64,000 nucleotides of DNA, from the NCBI RefSeq assembly GCF_035984415.1, contig NZ_CP130720.1, positions 1,240,001 through 1,304,000 on the forward strand, given 5' to 3'. This stretch comes from Streptomyces sp. NBC_01296 (lineage in GTDB: Bacteria > Actinomycetota > Actinomycetes > Streptomycetales > Streptomycetaceae). Both the position numbers and the translations under genes were made by a program. Positions within the stretch are counted from its first letter, which is position 1. Every line of letters begins with the position of its first letter. This document shows positions 33,053 to 41,155 of this stretch, piece by piece. Under the pieces are notes generated by a model. The model saw only the letters and a program-made list of their open reading frames with translations, did no database searches and was not told the DNA's origin.

Positions 33053-33805
33053 ATGCCCGGACTCGGAAAGCACCGTCGGCCGAAGCAGCGCCCGATCGCC
33101 CGCAAGCTGGCCTTCGCCGGCACCGGCGGAGCCGCCCTCGCCCTGCCGCTGATCAGCGCGACCACCGCCGGGGCGGCCGTGACGCAGCCGGCTTCGGCGC
33201 CCGCCGCGGCGACCGTCACGCTGCCCGCCGTCAAGCCGGCGGTGGAAAAGGCGGCCGCTCCCCTGACCTATTCGGTGACCGTCGGCGACACCCTTTCGAA
33301 GATCGCCGTCGAGCATTCGGTGAGCGGCGGCTGGCAGGCCCTCTACGAGAGCAACCGCAACGCCATCGGCGGCAACCCCTCGATCATTCGCCCCGGGCTC
33401 AAGCTGAGCCTCGGCGCGGCGGCGAAGGCGGCCGTGGCCAAGGCGACCGCGACGACGGCTGCGGCCAAGACCGCCACCACGTACGCGAACAACCTCGACG
33501 GTTGGATCCGGCAGTCGCTGGACATCATGGCCCAGCACGGAATCCCCGGCAGCTACAACGGAATTCACCGCAACGTGATCCGCGAGTCCTCCGGCAACCC
33601 GCTGGCCATCAACAACTGGGACTCCAACGCCGCGGCCGGCATCCCCTCCAAGGGCCTGCTCCAGGTCATCGACCCGACGTTCCGGGCCTACCACGTGCCC
33701 GGCACGTCCACGGACTCGTACGACCCGGTCGCCAACATCACGGCCGCCTGCAACTACGCGGCCGCCCGCTACGGCTCGATCGACAACGTCAACGGCCCGT
33801 ACTGA
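33053..33805 (+). CDS. Secreted LysM lytic transglycosylase-like protein
   Basis: 250 residues from ATG 33053 with GAGGA upstream. Signal peptide (LAFAGTGGAALALPLISATT), then one LysM domain (YSVTVGDTLSKIAVEHSVSG to LKLSLG, about residues 80-130), a short Ala-rich linker, and a C-terminal SLT-type domain with catalytic Glu in VIRESSGNP and GLLQVIDPTFRAYHVPG. It would cut peptidoglycan glycan strands. Cell-wall binding is through LysM. Such proteins are linked to spore germination and growth in Streptomyces. Confidence 0.9.
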   Translation: MPGLGKHRRPKQRPIARKLAFAGTGGAALALPLISATTAGAAVTQPASAPAAATVTLPAVKPAVEKAAAPLTYSVTVGDTLSKIAVEHSVSGGWQALYESNRNAIGGNPSIIRPGLKLSLGAAAKAAVAKATATTAAAKTATTYANNLDGWIRQSLDIMAQHGIPGSYNGIHRNVIRESSGNPLAINNWDSNAAAGIPSKGLLQVIDPTFRAYHVPGTSTDSYDPVANITAACNYAAARYGSIDNVNGPY

Positions 33806-33819
33806 CCCGGCAGCAGGCA

Positions 33820-33851
33820 GGGGCCGCCCCGCTCGAGAACCCCGCGGCCCC
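33820..33851. terminator. Bidirectional terminator
   Basis: GGGGCCGC (33820-33827) and GCGGCCCC (33844-33851) form an exact 8-bp stem between the convergent LysM and response-regulator genes. Confidence 0.6.
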
Positions 33852-33907
33852 GCATCCTCCGCGTCTGCCCCGTACGTCCGCGTCGTTCCCGCACCCCGTC
33901 CGCGCCG

Positions 33908-34513
33908 TCAGAGCCAGCCCTGGCGGCGGGCCGCCCGGACGGCCTCCATGCGGTTGCGGGTGCCGGTCTTGCCGATGGCCGAGGACAGGTAGTTCCGTAC
34001 CGTCGACTCGGACAGGTGGACCCGGGCCGCGATGTCGGCCACGGTGGCCCCGTCGACCGCGGCGTTCAGTACGTCGGCCTCGCGCGCGGTCAGCGGATTC
34101 GGGCCGGCGCTGAGCGCGGCGGCCGCGAGCGAGGGGTCGATCACGGTCTCCCCGGCGAGCACCCGGCGTACCGCGGCGGCCAGTTCCTCCACCGGCCCGT
34201 CCTTGACCAGGAACCCGGTGGCCCCCGCCTCCATCGCCCGGCGCAGATAGCCGGGGCGCCCGAAGGTGGTCAGGATCAGCACCCTGCAGTCGGGGCAGCG
34301 CGTGCGCAGCTCGGCGGCGGCGTCGAGCCCGCTGAGCCCCGGGAGTTCGATGTCGAGCAGGGCCACGTCCGGCCGCGTCGCGATCACTGCGGGCACGATC
34401 TCGTCCCCGGCTCCGACCTGCGCCACGACCTCGATGTCCTCCTCCAGGCCGAGCAGCAGGGCCAGCGCACCGCGCATCATGCCCTGGTCCTCCGCGAGCA
34501 GGACCTTGATCAT
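33908..34513 (-). CDS. Response regulator, NarL/LuxR type
   Basis: 201 residues from ATG 34513. Receiver domain with acidic pocket (LLAEDQ), phospho-acceptor Asp in ALLDIELPG, and switch residues LTTFG and LVKDG. C-terminal LuxR helix-turn-helix (PLTAREADVLNAA, IAARVHLSESTVRNYLSSAI). The start overlaps the kinase stop by ATGA. Last gene of the ABC transporter-TCS operon, which it probably autoregulates. Confidence 0.93.
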   Translation of the reverse strand: MIKVLLAEDQGMMRGALALLLGLEEDIEVVAQVGAGDEIVPAVIATRPDVALLDIELPGLSGLDAAAELRTRCPDCRVLILTTFGRPGYLRRAMEAGATGFLVKDGPVEELAAAVRRVLAGETVIDPSLAAAALSAGPNPLTAREADVLNAAVDGATVADIAARVHLSESTVRNYLSSAIGKTGTRNRMEAVRAARRQGWL

Positions 34514-35802
34514 CGGATCTCCTCGTTCTCCCGGGTCTCCGGGTGCTCTGCGCTCCCCTCGCCCTCCGGTCCGGCCGGCTCCACCGGGAGTTCGGCGGTG
34601 ACCCGGAAGCCACGGCCCGGTCCCGCGACCGGGCCGCCGACGAGGGTGCCGCCCGCTGCGGCGAGCCGTTCGGTCAGGCCGGTCAGGCCGCTGCCCGGCG
34701 GGGTCGAGCCTACGCCGTTCCCGTCGTCGGTGATCACCAGGCTGACCCGTTCCGCGAAGCTCCGTACCTCGATCTCGCAGCTGGTCGCGCCGCTGTGCCG
34801 GATCGCGTTGGTGGCGGCCTCGCGGACCACCCAGCCGAGCAGGGCCGCCGCCTGCGGGGGCAGCGGGGGCCCGGACTGCCGTACGACGGGCTCGATCCCG
34901 GCGGCGGTCAGCGCGCCGCGGGCCCGGTCGAGTTCGGCCGCGAGGCTGGCCTCGCGGTAGCCGGTGACGGCCTCGCGGATCTCGGTGAGCGCCTGGCGCC
35001 CGACGGACTCGATGTCCGCGACCTGGGCGAGGGCCGCGTCCATGTCGCGGGGGGCGATCCGGCGGGCTGCCTCCGACTTCACGACGATCACCGAGAGGGT
35101 GTGGCCGAGCAGGTCGTGCAGATCGCGGGAGAAGCGCAGCCGCTCCTGGTCCACGGCGGCCCGGGCCAACTCCTGCCGTGTGTCCCGCAGTTCCTTCACC
35201 GTCTCGGACAGGGCGAGGATGGACGCGGTGACCATGCCGGACAGCAGGGTCCCGTAGACGATGCCGAGGGTGACCCAGCCCTCCTCCCCTGCCGAGATCG
35301 CCCCGGCCAGGGCGGTGCCGGCCAACATCACCAAGCCGAGCTTGCGGCCCCTCACCACCGCGCCGGTGGCCAAGCCCCACAGCGGGAAGAACAGCAGCCA
35401 GTTGCCCCCGTAGGCGAGCGCGAGGGCGCAGGTGACCGCGCCGAGGGCGGCCAGGCACCAGCGGGTACTGGCCGCCTCCCGGGCCCGCCGGTCGAAGGCG
35501 CGGAACACCAGGGTGATGTAGAGGGAGTTGAAGACCAGCAGGCCGAGGGCGCCGATCCAGGGGTTGGGGGTCTCGCCCTTGATGACGTTGGAAATGGCGC
35601 CCATGCCCATCAGCAGCCACGGCAGCAGCGCGAAGGCATGGGGCGGGCCCATCGGGCCGCGGCCGTAGTCGGGGGCCTCGCCGCGCGCCTTGCGCAGCTT
35701 CTCCTGCGCCCGCCATTCGGCCTTGCGGACCGCCCAGTCGGCCTTCCGGCCCTCCTTGGCCGCTCGCCTGCAGTTCGTCTTCATTCCCGTTCCCTGCTTC
35801 AT
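34510..35802 (-). CDS. Sensor histidine kinase (HisKA_3)
   Basis: 430 residues from ATG 35802 (ATG 35784 also possible). A basic cytoplasmic N-terminus, four to six membrane helices with very short loops, so an intramembrane-sensing type, then the HisKA_3 dimerisation box with phospho-His in FSRDLHDLLGHTLSVIV and an HATPase domain (REAATNAIRHSGA, ITDDGNGVG). Partner of the downstream response regulator. Such kinases next to ABC-2 transporters usually sense cell-envelope stress or peptides. Confidence 0.92.
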   Translation of the reverse strand: MKQGTGMKTNCRRAAKEGRKADWAVRKAEWRAQEKLRKARGEAPDYGRGPMGPPHAFALLPWLLMGMGAISNVIKGETPNPWIGALGLLVFNSLYITLVFRAFDRRAREAASTRWCLAALGAVTCALALAYGGNWLLFFPLWGLATGAVVRGRKLGLVMLAGTALAGAISAGEEGWVTLGIVYGTLLSGMVTASILALSETVKELRDTRQELARAAVDQERLRFSRDLHDLLGHTLSVIVVKSEAARRIAPRDMDAALAQVADIESVGRQALTEIREAVTGYREASLAAELDRARGALTAAGIEPVVRQSGPPLPPQAAALLGWVVREAATNAIRHSGATSCEIEVRSFAERVSLVITDDGNGVGSTPPGSGLTGLTERLAAAGGTLVGGPVAGPGRGFRVTAELPVEPAGPEGEGSAEHPETRENEEIR

Positions 35803-35805
35803 GCG

Positions 35806-36531
35806 TTACACCGTCCTCGCGGAGTGACGGTACGAGAGCACCGCGTACGAACCGAACAGCAGGGCCCATACCGCCAGTACGGCGACCGCGCTCAGGCCGG
35901 GGGCGGCGCCGGCGGCGAGGGACTGGCCGATCTCGGCGAAGCGGCGCGTGGGGGTGAAACCGGAGACGGAGCGCAGCCAGTCCGGGAACAGCTCGACCGG
36001 GAACCAGAGTCCGCCGGCGATGGAGAGCGCGAGGCTGCACCCGACGTTGACCACGCCCGTGCTCTGGCCGGTGAGCCGGTAGCCGTTGCCGATGCCGAGC
36101 AGGGTGAAGGGGAGCGCGCCGAGCCACAGGACGAGGGCGACGGCCGCCCACTCCCAGGCCTCCAGCCGGACCCCGTTGACGAACGCGCCGGCCGCGAGCA
36201 CCGCGGCGACGGCCGGCAGCACGATCACCGAGCCGGTCAGGGCCCGGCCGACGACCACCTGGCGCGGGGTCATCGGGGTGACCCGCAGCTGGCGCAGCCA
36301 GCCGATGCCCTTGTCCTCGGCGACGCCGTTCCCGGTCGACAGGGCTGCGCCCAGGGCCCCGTAGGCGGCCATGGCCACCATGGAGGCCGTCTGCCAGTCG
36401 CCGGTGTCGGCGTCGGTGCCGAGGTTGGTGAAGAGCAGGTACATCAGCACCGGCATGCCGATGCCGAAGACGACGTAGGAGGTGTCGCGCAGGGTCCGGC
36501 GGACTTCCAGGCGGACGTAGGCGGTGATCAT
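35806..36531 (-). CDS. ABC-2 type transporter permease
   Basis: 241 residues, six membrane segments, ABC2 family (GWLRQLRVTPMTPRQVVVGR is the coupling region; GGLWFPVELFPDWLRSVSGF near the C-terminus is typical). ATGA overlap with the ATPase gene upstream, and three bases before the kinase start. Together they form an exporter, probably for a lipid-active antibiotic or peptide. Confidence 0.91.
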   Translation of the reverse strand: MITAYVRLEVRRTLRDTSYVVFGIGMPVLMYLLFTNLGTDADTGDWQTASMVAMAAYGALGAALSTGNGVAEDKGIGWLRQLRVTPMTPRQVVVGRALTGSVIVLPAVAAVLAAGAFVNGVRLEAWEWAAVALVLWLGALPFTLLGIGNGYRLTGQSTGVVNVGCSLALSIAGGLWFPVELFPDWLRSVSGFTPTRRFAEIGQSLAAGAAPGLSAVAVLAVWALLFGSYAVLSYRHSARTV

Positions 36532-37526
36532 CGGGCGCTCCCGGCGGCAGCGGTGGGCGTGTGGGCGTGAGTGTGGGTGCGGGTGTGGGTCGCGGTGAGC
36601 GCGAGGAAGGCGTCGTCGAGCGAGGGCGCGGTGACCTCGATCCCGCGGACGGCGCCGAGGCCGGCCAGGGCGACGACCGTCGCGTCCGGGTCCTCCGTAC
36701 GCAGCCGCGCGCGGTCTCCCCGTACCTCCAGGGAGACCACCCCGGGCAGTTCGCCGAGGCCCTCGGTCGGGCGCCCGGCGAGGTCGACGGAGACCAGCGA
36801 CCCGCCGGCGGCGCGGCGCAGCTGCTCCCCCGTGCCGTCGGCGACGATCCGGCCGGCGTCCACGACCACGATCCGGTCGGCGTGGGCGTCGGCCTCCTCC
36901 AGGTAGTGCGTGGAGAACAGGACGGTGTTGCCGCGCCGGGCGTAGCCGCGCATGGACTCCCAGAAGGCGCGGCGGGCCTCCACGTCGAGGGCGGCGGTCG
37001 GCTCGTCGAGCACGATGAGCTCCGGGTTGCCGGCGAGGGCGACGGCGAACCGGACGCGCTGGGCCTGGCCGCCGGAGAGCCGGTCGATGCGCCGGCCGGC
37101 GAGGTCGGTGAGCCCGGCGAGCTCCAGCGCCTCGGCGACGGGCAGGGGGGCCGGGTAGGTCCGGGCCACGAAGCCGATGAGCTCGCGCACCGTGATCCGC
37201 GGTACGGCGCGCCCCTCCTGGAGCATCGCGCCCACCCGGCCGCTCTGGACCGCCTGCGCGGGGGTCTGCCCGAAGAGCCGTACGCTGCCCGCGTCGGGCT
37301 CGTTCAGGCCGAGCAGCAGGCTGATGGCGGTGGACTTGCCGGCGCCGTTGCGGCCGAGCAGGGCGACCGTCTCGCCGCGCCGGACGTCGAGGTCGATGCC
37401 CGAGACGGCGTGGACGGGGCCGAAGGACTTGGCGGCGTGCCGGAACCGGATGGCGGGCTCGTCGTTCGGCGGCTTCGCGGTCCGCGTCGGCCGCGTCGTC
37501 TGCGTGGTGGGCGTCGTCTTCGTCAT
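36528..37526 (-). CDS. ABC transporter ATP-binding protein
   Basis: 332 residues from ATG 37526. Walker A LLGRNGAGKST, signature LSGGQAQRVRFA, Walker B ELIVLDEPTAALD and switch His in STHYLEEAD. The C-terminal extension ends in a Thr/His repeat (ATHTRTHTHAHTP) coded by a GTGTGGGT-like simple repeat. First gene of a four-gene operon with permease, kinase and response regulator. Drug-resistance type (DrrA-like). Confidence 0.93.
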   Translation of the reverse strand: MTKTTPTTQTTRPTRTAKPPNDEPAIRFRHAAKSFGPVHAVSGIDLDVRRGETVALLGRNGAGKSTAISLLLGLNEPDAGSVRLFGQTPAQAVQSGRVGAMLQEGRAVPRITVRELIGFVARTYPAPLPVAEALELAGLTDLAGRRIDRLSGGQAQRVRFAVALAGNPELIVLDEPTAALDVEARRAFWESMRGYARRGNTVLFSTHYLEEADAHADRIVVVDAGRIVADGTGEQLRRAAGGSLVSVDLAGRPTEGLGELPGVVSLEVRGDRARLRTEDPDATVVALAGLGAVRGIEVTAPSLDDAFLALTATHTRTHTHAHTPTAAAGSAR

Positions 37527-37605
37527 GCCCACCACGCTATGGACCGGGCGGGGTCCCCCGGCAGATCCGCATGTACGGACCCCACCAGTACAAATGTCCC
37601 GACCG

Positions 37606-38433
37606 CTAGGCGCCCAGCCGGAGACCTGCCTCGAGAGCCGTCTCGGCGAACGCGATGGTGTCCCGCACCCGCGCGGCCGGGTCGGCGTCGTAACCGGGCG
37701 AGCGGGTACCGGCTCCGTTCCGGATGCGGAGGGCCTCGGTCACGATCGGATGCCAAGCCCTGTCGAAGGCACCCAGGGCGTACCGGCCGGCGCCGCCCTT
37801 GGACGTGAGGCGGCCCGTGGCCAGCAGATGGTGCAGCCGGGCGACACCGAGCACGAACCACTCGGTCATCAGCTCCGCCCGCTCCGTCGGCCCGGTCGCG
37901 ACGGTCCCCTGACCGGCGCGCAGTTTTTCGACCGCCGGCCTCCAGTAGTCGGCGAGGTTGGCGTGGGAGTAGGCGCGCAGCGCCGTCTCGTCGGTCCACA
38001 CGTCGCCCGGCCCCGGTCGAGGACCGCTCACGGTGATCGCACCACGAGCCAGTTCGTGCCAGGTCACGGGATCGACGGCAAGGCGGCCGGCGGGCCGGAA
38101 CTCCCATTCCCCGATGCACGGCACGTCCGGACAGTCGTCCGGCGGGCCGGCCAGATCGGCGCGGGTGACATGGAGTCCGTCGAAGTACGGTCGCGGGTGG
38201 CGGCGGCCGAGTTCGGCGAGGGCGTCGCCCAGACGCCGTACGAGGTGATCGGCGGGCCGCTCACTCAGCACCGCGACGAAGTCGATGTCGCTGCGTCCCG
38301 GACGGTAGTCCCCGTAGATGGGTGAACCGACCAGGTACAGCCCCTCGACGAGGCCGGGTGCGGCCCGGTCGGTCAACTCCCTGTAGGCGCGGGCCGAACG
38401 GAGGACCTCAGCGGGGACGGACGGCGAAGACAT
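37606..38433 (-). CDS. Nucleotidyltransferase (AadA-like aminoglycoside adenylyltransferase fold)
   Basis: 275 residues from ATG 38433. The N-terminal nucleotidyltransferase motif is LVGSPIYGDYRPGRSDIDFV (GS...DxD, metal-binding Asp pair). The C-terminal helical domain (ELMTEWFVLGVARLHHLLAT, FDRAWHPIVTEALRIR) resembles ANT(3'')-type enzymes that adenylylate streptomycin/spectinomycin. The match is weak enough that a resistance function is not claimed; it could modify another small molecule. Confidence 0.8.
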   Translation of the reverse strand: MSSPSVPAEVLRSARAYRELTDRAAPGLVEGLYLVGSPIYGDYRPGRSDIDFVAVLSERPADHLVRRLGDALAELGRRHPRPYFDGLHVTRADLAGPPDDCPDVPCIGEWEFRPAGRLAVDPVTWHELARGAITVSGPRPGPGDVWTDETALRAYSHANLADYWRPAVEKLRAGQGTVATGPTERAELMTEWFVLGVARLHHLLATGRLTSKGGAGRYALGAFDRAWHPIVTEALRIRNGAGTRSPGYDADPAARVRDTIAFAETALEAGLRLGA

Positions 38434-38443
38434 GCCGATCACG

Positions 38444-39364
38444 CTAGCCCAGGCTGCGGGCCCGCCGGGCGCGGGCGCGGGCGCGGATCAGGGTGCGGAC
38501 GGGGGCCGCCAGGCCGTAGCCGACGTCCTTGCGCAGGGCCCGGACGCCGGCCCGTTCCACGGCGGTCAGCTGGTGGCCCATCAGCTCCGACATGGTGGCG
38601 ATCACCGGGCGCAGGCCAGGCTCGACCAGGTCGAGGATGCCGTCGGTGGCGTCCAGGGCGGTCCGGGCGAGCCGGGTTTCGGCGGCGAGGAGCGCGCGTA
38701 CGGCCGGGGTGTCGCGGGCCTGTTCGAGGTCGGCCCGGGTGACGGAGTGCTCGGCGAGGCGGGCCCGCGGGAGGCAGAGCCGGCCCTCCGCGAGGTCTCC
38801 GGCGAGGTCGGCGAGGAAGTCGACCCGCTGGGCGGCGTCGACGAACCGCCGCCATCCGGCAGCTTGTTCCTCGTCGGGGCCGCCCTGGTACTGGAGTCCG
38901 GTGAACACGAGCACCCCGGGCCAGGCGTAGGCGTCGAGGTAGGCCTGGAAGTCCTCGTCGGTCTCGAAGCCGTCGAAGCAGGCCTCGGCGGTGGCGGCGC
39001 CCGCCAGGAACCGGGAGACCCAGTGCTCGGGCAGGCCGCGGGACGCGACGGCGTGGGCGTACGCCCGCAGCAGCGGGTCGGGGCTGTCGCCGGTCTTCAG
39101 GGCCGCCTCCACCTGCCCGGCGAGCGCGGCCAGACCGGCGGATCGTTCCTGCGGGGTGCCGGTCTCGGCCACGTCGTCGACCAGGTTCATGAAGCCCACC
39201 CCGGCCGTCAGCCAGGGCACCAGCGGCGGCGCTGCGAGCAGGCGCAGCGTCAGGTACGGGGCCGGCTCTCGGCGCAGGACCCGGCGGGCGACGCTCGTGT
39301 AGTCGTCGCGCAGCCGGGGGTCCGCGATACCGGCCGCCGTCAGGGTGGTGCGCCAGCTGGGCAT
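38444..39364 (-). CDS. Squalene/phytoene synthase family protein
   Basis: 306 residues from ATG 39364, with GAGGAG ten bases upstream. All-alpha isoprenoid synthase fold: first Asp-rich motif NLVDDVAETG, and second DFLADLAGDLAEGR followed by LCLPRARL, aligned with the N-x-x-R-D-x-x-E-D...GR-x-Y-LP of squalene and phytoene synthases. Both motifs are imperfect (the Asn and Arg of the second are replaced), so head-to-head prenyl coupling is uncertain. It stands alone, without crt or hop genes, next to a Ser/Thr kinase. Confidence 0.8.
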   Translation of the reverse strand: MPSWRTTLTAAGIADPRLRDDYTSVARRVLRREPAPYLTLRLLAAPPLVPWLTAGVGFMNLVDDVAETGTPQERSAGLAALAGQVEAALKTGDSPDPLLRAYAHAVASRGLPEHWVSRFLAGAATAEACFDGFETDEDFQAYLDAYAWPGVLVFTGLQYQGGPDEEQAAGWRRFVDAAQRVDFLADLAGDLAEGRLCLPRARLAEHSVTRADLEQARDTPAVRALLAAETRLARTALDATDGILDLVEPGLRPVIATMSELMGHQLTAVERAGVRALRKDVGYGLAAPVRTLIRARARARRARSLG

Positions 39365-39430
39365 GGTGGTGGTACTCCTCGAACCGTGAAGGGCCGTACG
39401 CAGGTGCGGCATGCGTGCGGGTACACGATG

Positions 39431-41122
39431 TCAGGAGCGGTAGACCTTCTTCACGTTGCCCTGGGTGTCGGCGTAGACGTAGCCGCCCTGCCCGTACTCG
39501 TCGCTGAGGTAGGGCCGCATGGACAGGGAGGTCGGATCGAGGATCCACGGCTCGACGATGACGTAGCGGGAGGTCGGGTTGGCCACGCCGAGCTCCTGCT
39601 TGGCCTTGTCGAGGAGGCCGGGCAGGGCGTCCCAGTTGACGGCCGCCATGTCGATCAGCGGCTCGTCCGCCTCGACGGTGCCGCCGGGTCCGGTGCGCTT
39701 CGCCTCGCCGTCGCGGTACTGGTAGCGGTCGTAGGTCTTGGCTCCGGGGCCGGTGGGGATGGAGGCGAGCACGTACTCCTCGTAGACCGTCATCTCCACG
39801 AACTCGGTCGTGCCGGACTTCTGCTTGAGGGCTTCGAGCGCGGTGCGCACGTTGGCCGGGGTGAGCAGGCTGCCCTTGGGGGCGGCGACCGGGCTGCCGA
39901 TCGACTTGGGGAGGCTCGGCTTGGAGCTGGAGGCGGTGGAGGGGCCCGTACTGGCGACGGTGTCACCGCCCTTCGCGGCGCCGCTGCCGCCTTCGCCGTC
40001 GGGGATCCACTTGACGAGCCCGATCACGCCGCCCGCCAGGACCAGGGCGAGGAGGGCGCCGAGCAGCACCGGACGGCGGCGCGGCGCGTGTGCCGCCGGG
40101 ACGGGCGCGGTGACCGAGTAGGGGGACCCGCCCCCGGGGGTGAACGGCGCCGCCGGCGCGTAGGGCTGCGGGATCTGCGGCTGCGCGGGGCCGGTCTGAC
40201 CGACGCCGATCCCCGGCTGCGGGTTCGGCGGCCCGTACTGGCCCAGGACCACCGGAGGCACGACCGGTGTGGCACCGCCGAGAGCAGCGCTCGCGTCCCG
40301 GAGCAGCTGTTCCAGCTGCGCCGCGTCGGGCCGTACGGACAGGTCCCGTACGAGCAGCCGTTCCAGTACGGGCCCCAGCGGACCGGAGCGCACCGGAGCC
40401 GGGATCGGCTCGTCGAGCACGGCGACGACGGTGGCCAGGGTGGTGGCCCGGCGCAGCGGATGGGCCCCCTCCGAGGCCACGTAGAGCAGCATGCCGAGCG
40501 ACCAGAGGTCCGAGGCCGCCAGGCCCTCCTCACCGCGCGCTCGCTCCGGGGCGATGTACTCCGGCGAGCCGATGAGCACGCCGGTGGAGGTGAGGGCGGT
40601 CGAGCCGTGCAGGGCCGCGATGCCGAAGTCGGTCAGCACGGCCGAGCCGTCGGGGCGCAGCAGCACGTTGGCCGGCTTCACATCGCGGTGCAGCACTCCT
40701 TCGGCGTGGGCGGCCCGCAGCGCGGACAGCACGTCGAGGCCGAGCCGCAGCACGTCGGCGACGGGCATCGGCCCCGACTCCAGCCGGTCGTACAGGGAGC
40801 CGCCCTTGACCAGCTCCATCACGATCCACGGATGTCCGTCCGTGCCGGCGGCGGGCTCGACGATGTGGTGGATCGTCACCACGTGCGGGTGCGCCAGCCG
40901 GGCGAGCGCCCGGGCCTCGCGGATGGCGCGTTCGCGCAGCTGGACGGTGAGCCCGGGCTGGGCGGCGGCGGTCGCCGGGTCCGGCGGGCGCACCTCTTTC
41001 AGGGCGACGTCGCGGTGCAGTGCGATGTCGCGGGCGCGCCACACCGTGCCCATACCGCCGGCGCCCAGCGGCGCGATCAGTTCGAAGCGGCCGTCGACCA
41101 GCTGTCTGCCGGCCTCACTCAT
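39431..41122 (-). CDS. Serine/threonine protein kinase with extracytoplasmic domain
   Basis: 563 residues from ATG 41122 (ATG 41128 in frame). N-terminal Hanks-type kinase: glycine loop LGAGGMGTVWRARD, VALKEV lysine, catalytic HRDVKPANVLL, TDFGIA and SPEYIAPERARG. A Pro/Gln-rich linker follows, then one membrane segment (VLLGALLALVLAGGVIGLV) and an extracellular C-terminal domain of about 190 residues with no PASTA repeats. The outer domain is unlike known sensors and contains many Tyr and Asp. It would phosphorylate cytoplasmic targets in response to an external signal. Confidence 0.9.
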   Translation of the reverse strand: MSEAGRQLVDGRFELIAPLGAGGMGTVWRARDIALHRDVALKEVRPPDPATAAAQPGLTVQLRERAIREARALARLAHPHVVTIHHIVEPAAGTDGHPWIVMELVKGGSLYDRLESGPMPVADVLRLGLDVLSALRAAHAEGVLHRDVKPANVLLRPDGSAVLTDFGIAALHGSTALTSTGVLIGSPEYIAPERARGEEGLAASDLWSLGMLLYVASEGAHPLRRATTLATVVAVLDEPIPAPVRSGPLGPVLERLLVRDLSVRPDAAQLEQLLRDASAALGGATPVVPPVVLGQYGPPNPQPGIGVGQTGPAQPQIPQPYAPAAPFTPGGGSPYSVTAPVPAAHAPRRRPVLLGALLALVLAGGVIGLVKWIPDGEGGSGAAKGGDTVASTGPSTASSSKPSLPKSIGSPVAAPKGSLLTPANVRTALEALKQKSGTTEFVEMTVYEEYVLASIPTGPGAKTYDRYQYRDGEAKRTGPGGTVEADEPLIDMAAVNWDALPGLLDKAKQELGVANPTSRYVIVEPWILDPTSLSMRPYLSDEYGQGGYVYADTQGNVKKVYRS

Positions 41123-41155
41123 GTCCATGGCCGGTCATCGTAGGCGCAGCCGGTG

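Noticed and set aside
37606..38433. Streptomycin resistance gene aadA
   Set aside because: Only the nucleotidyltransferase motif and overall layout match; similarity is not strong enough to name it.
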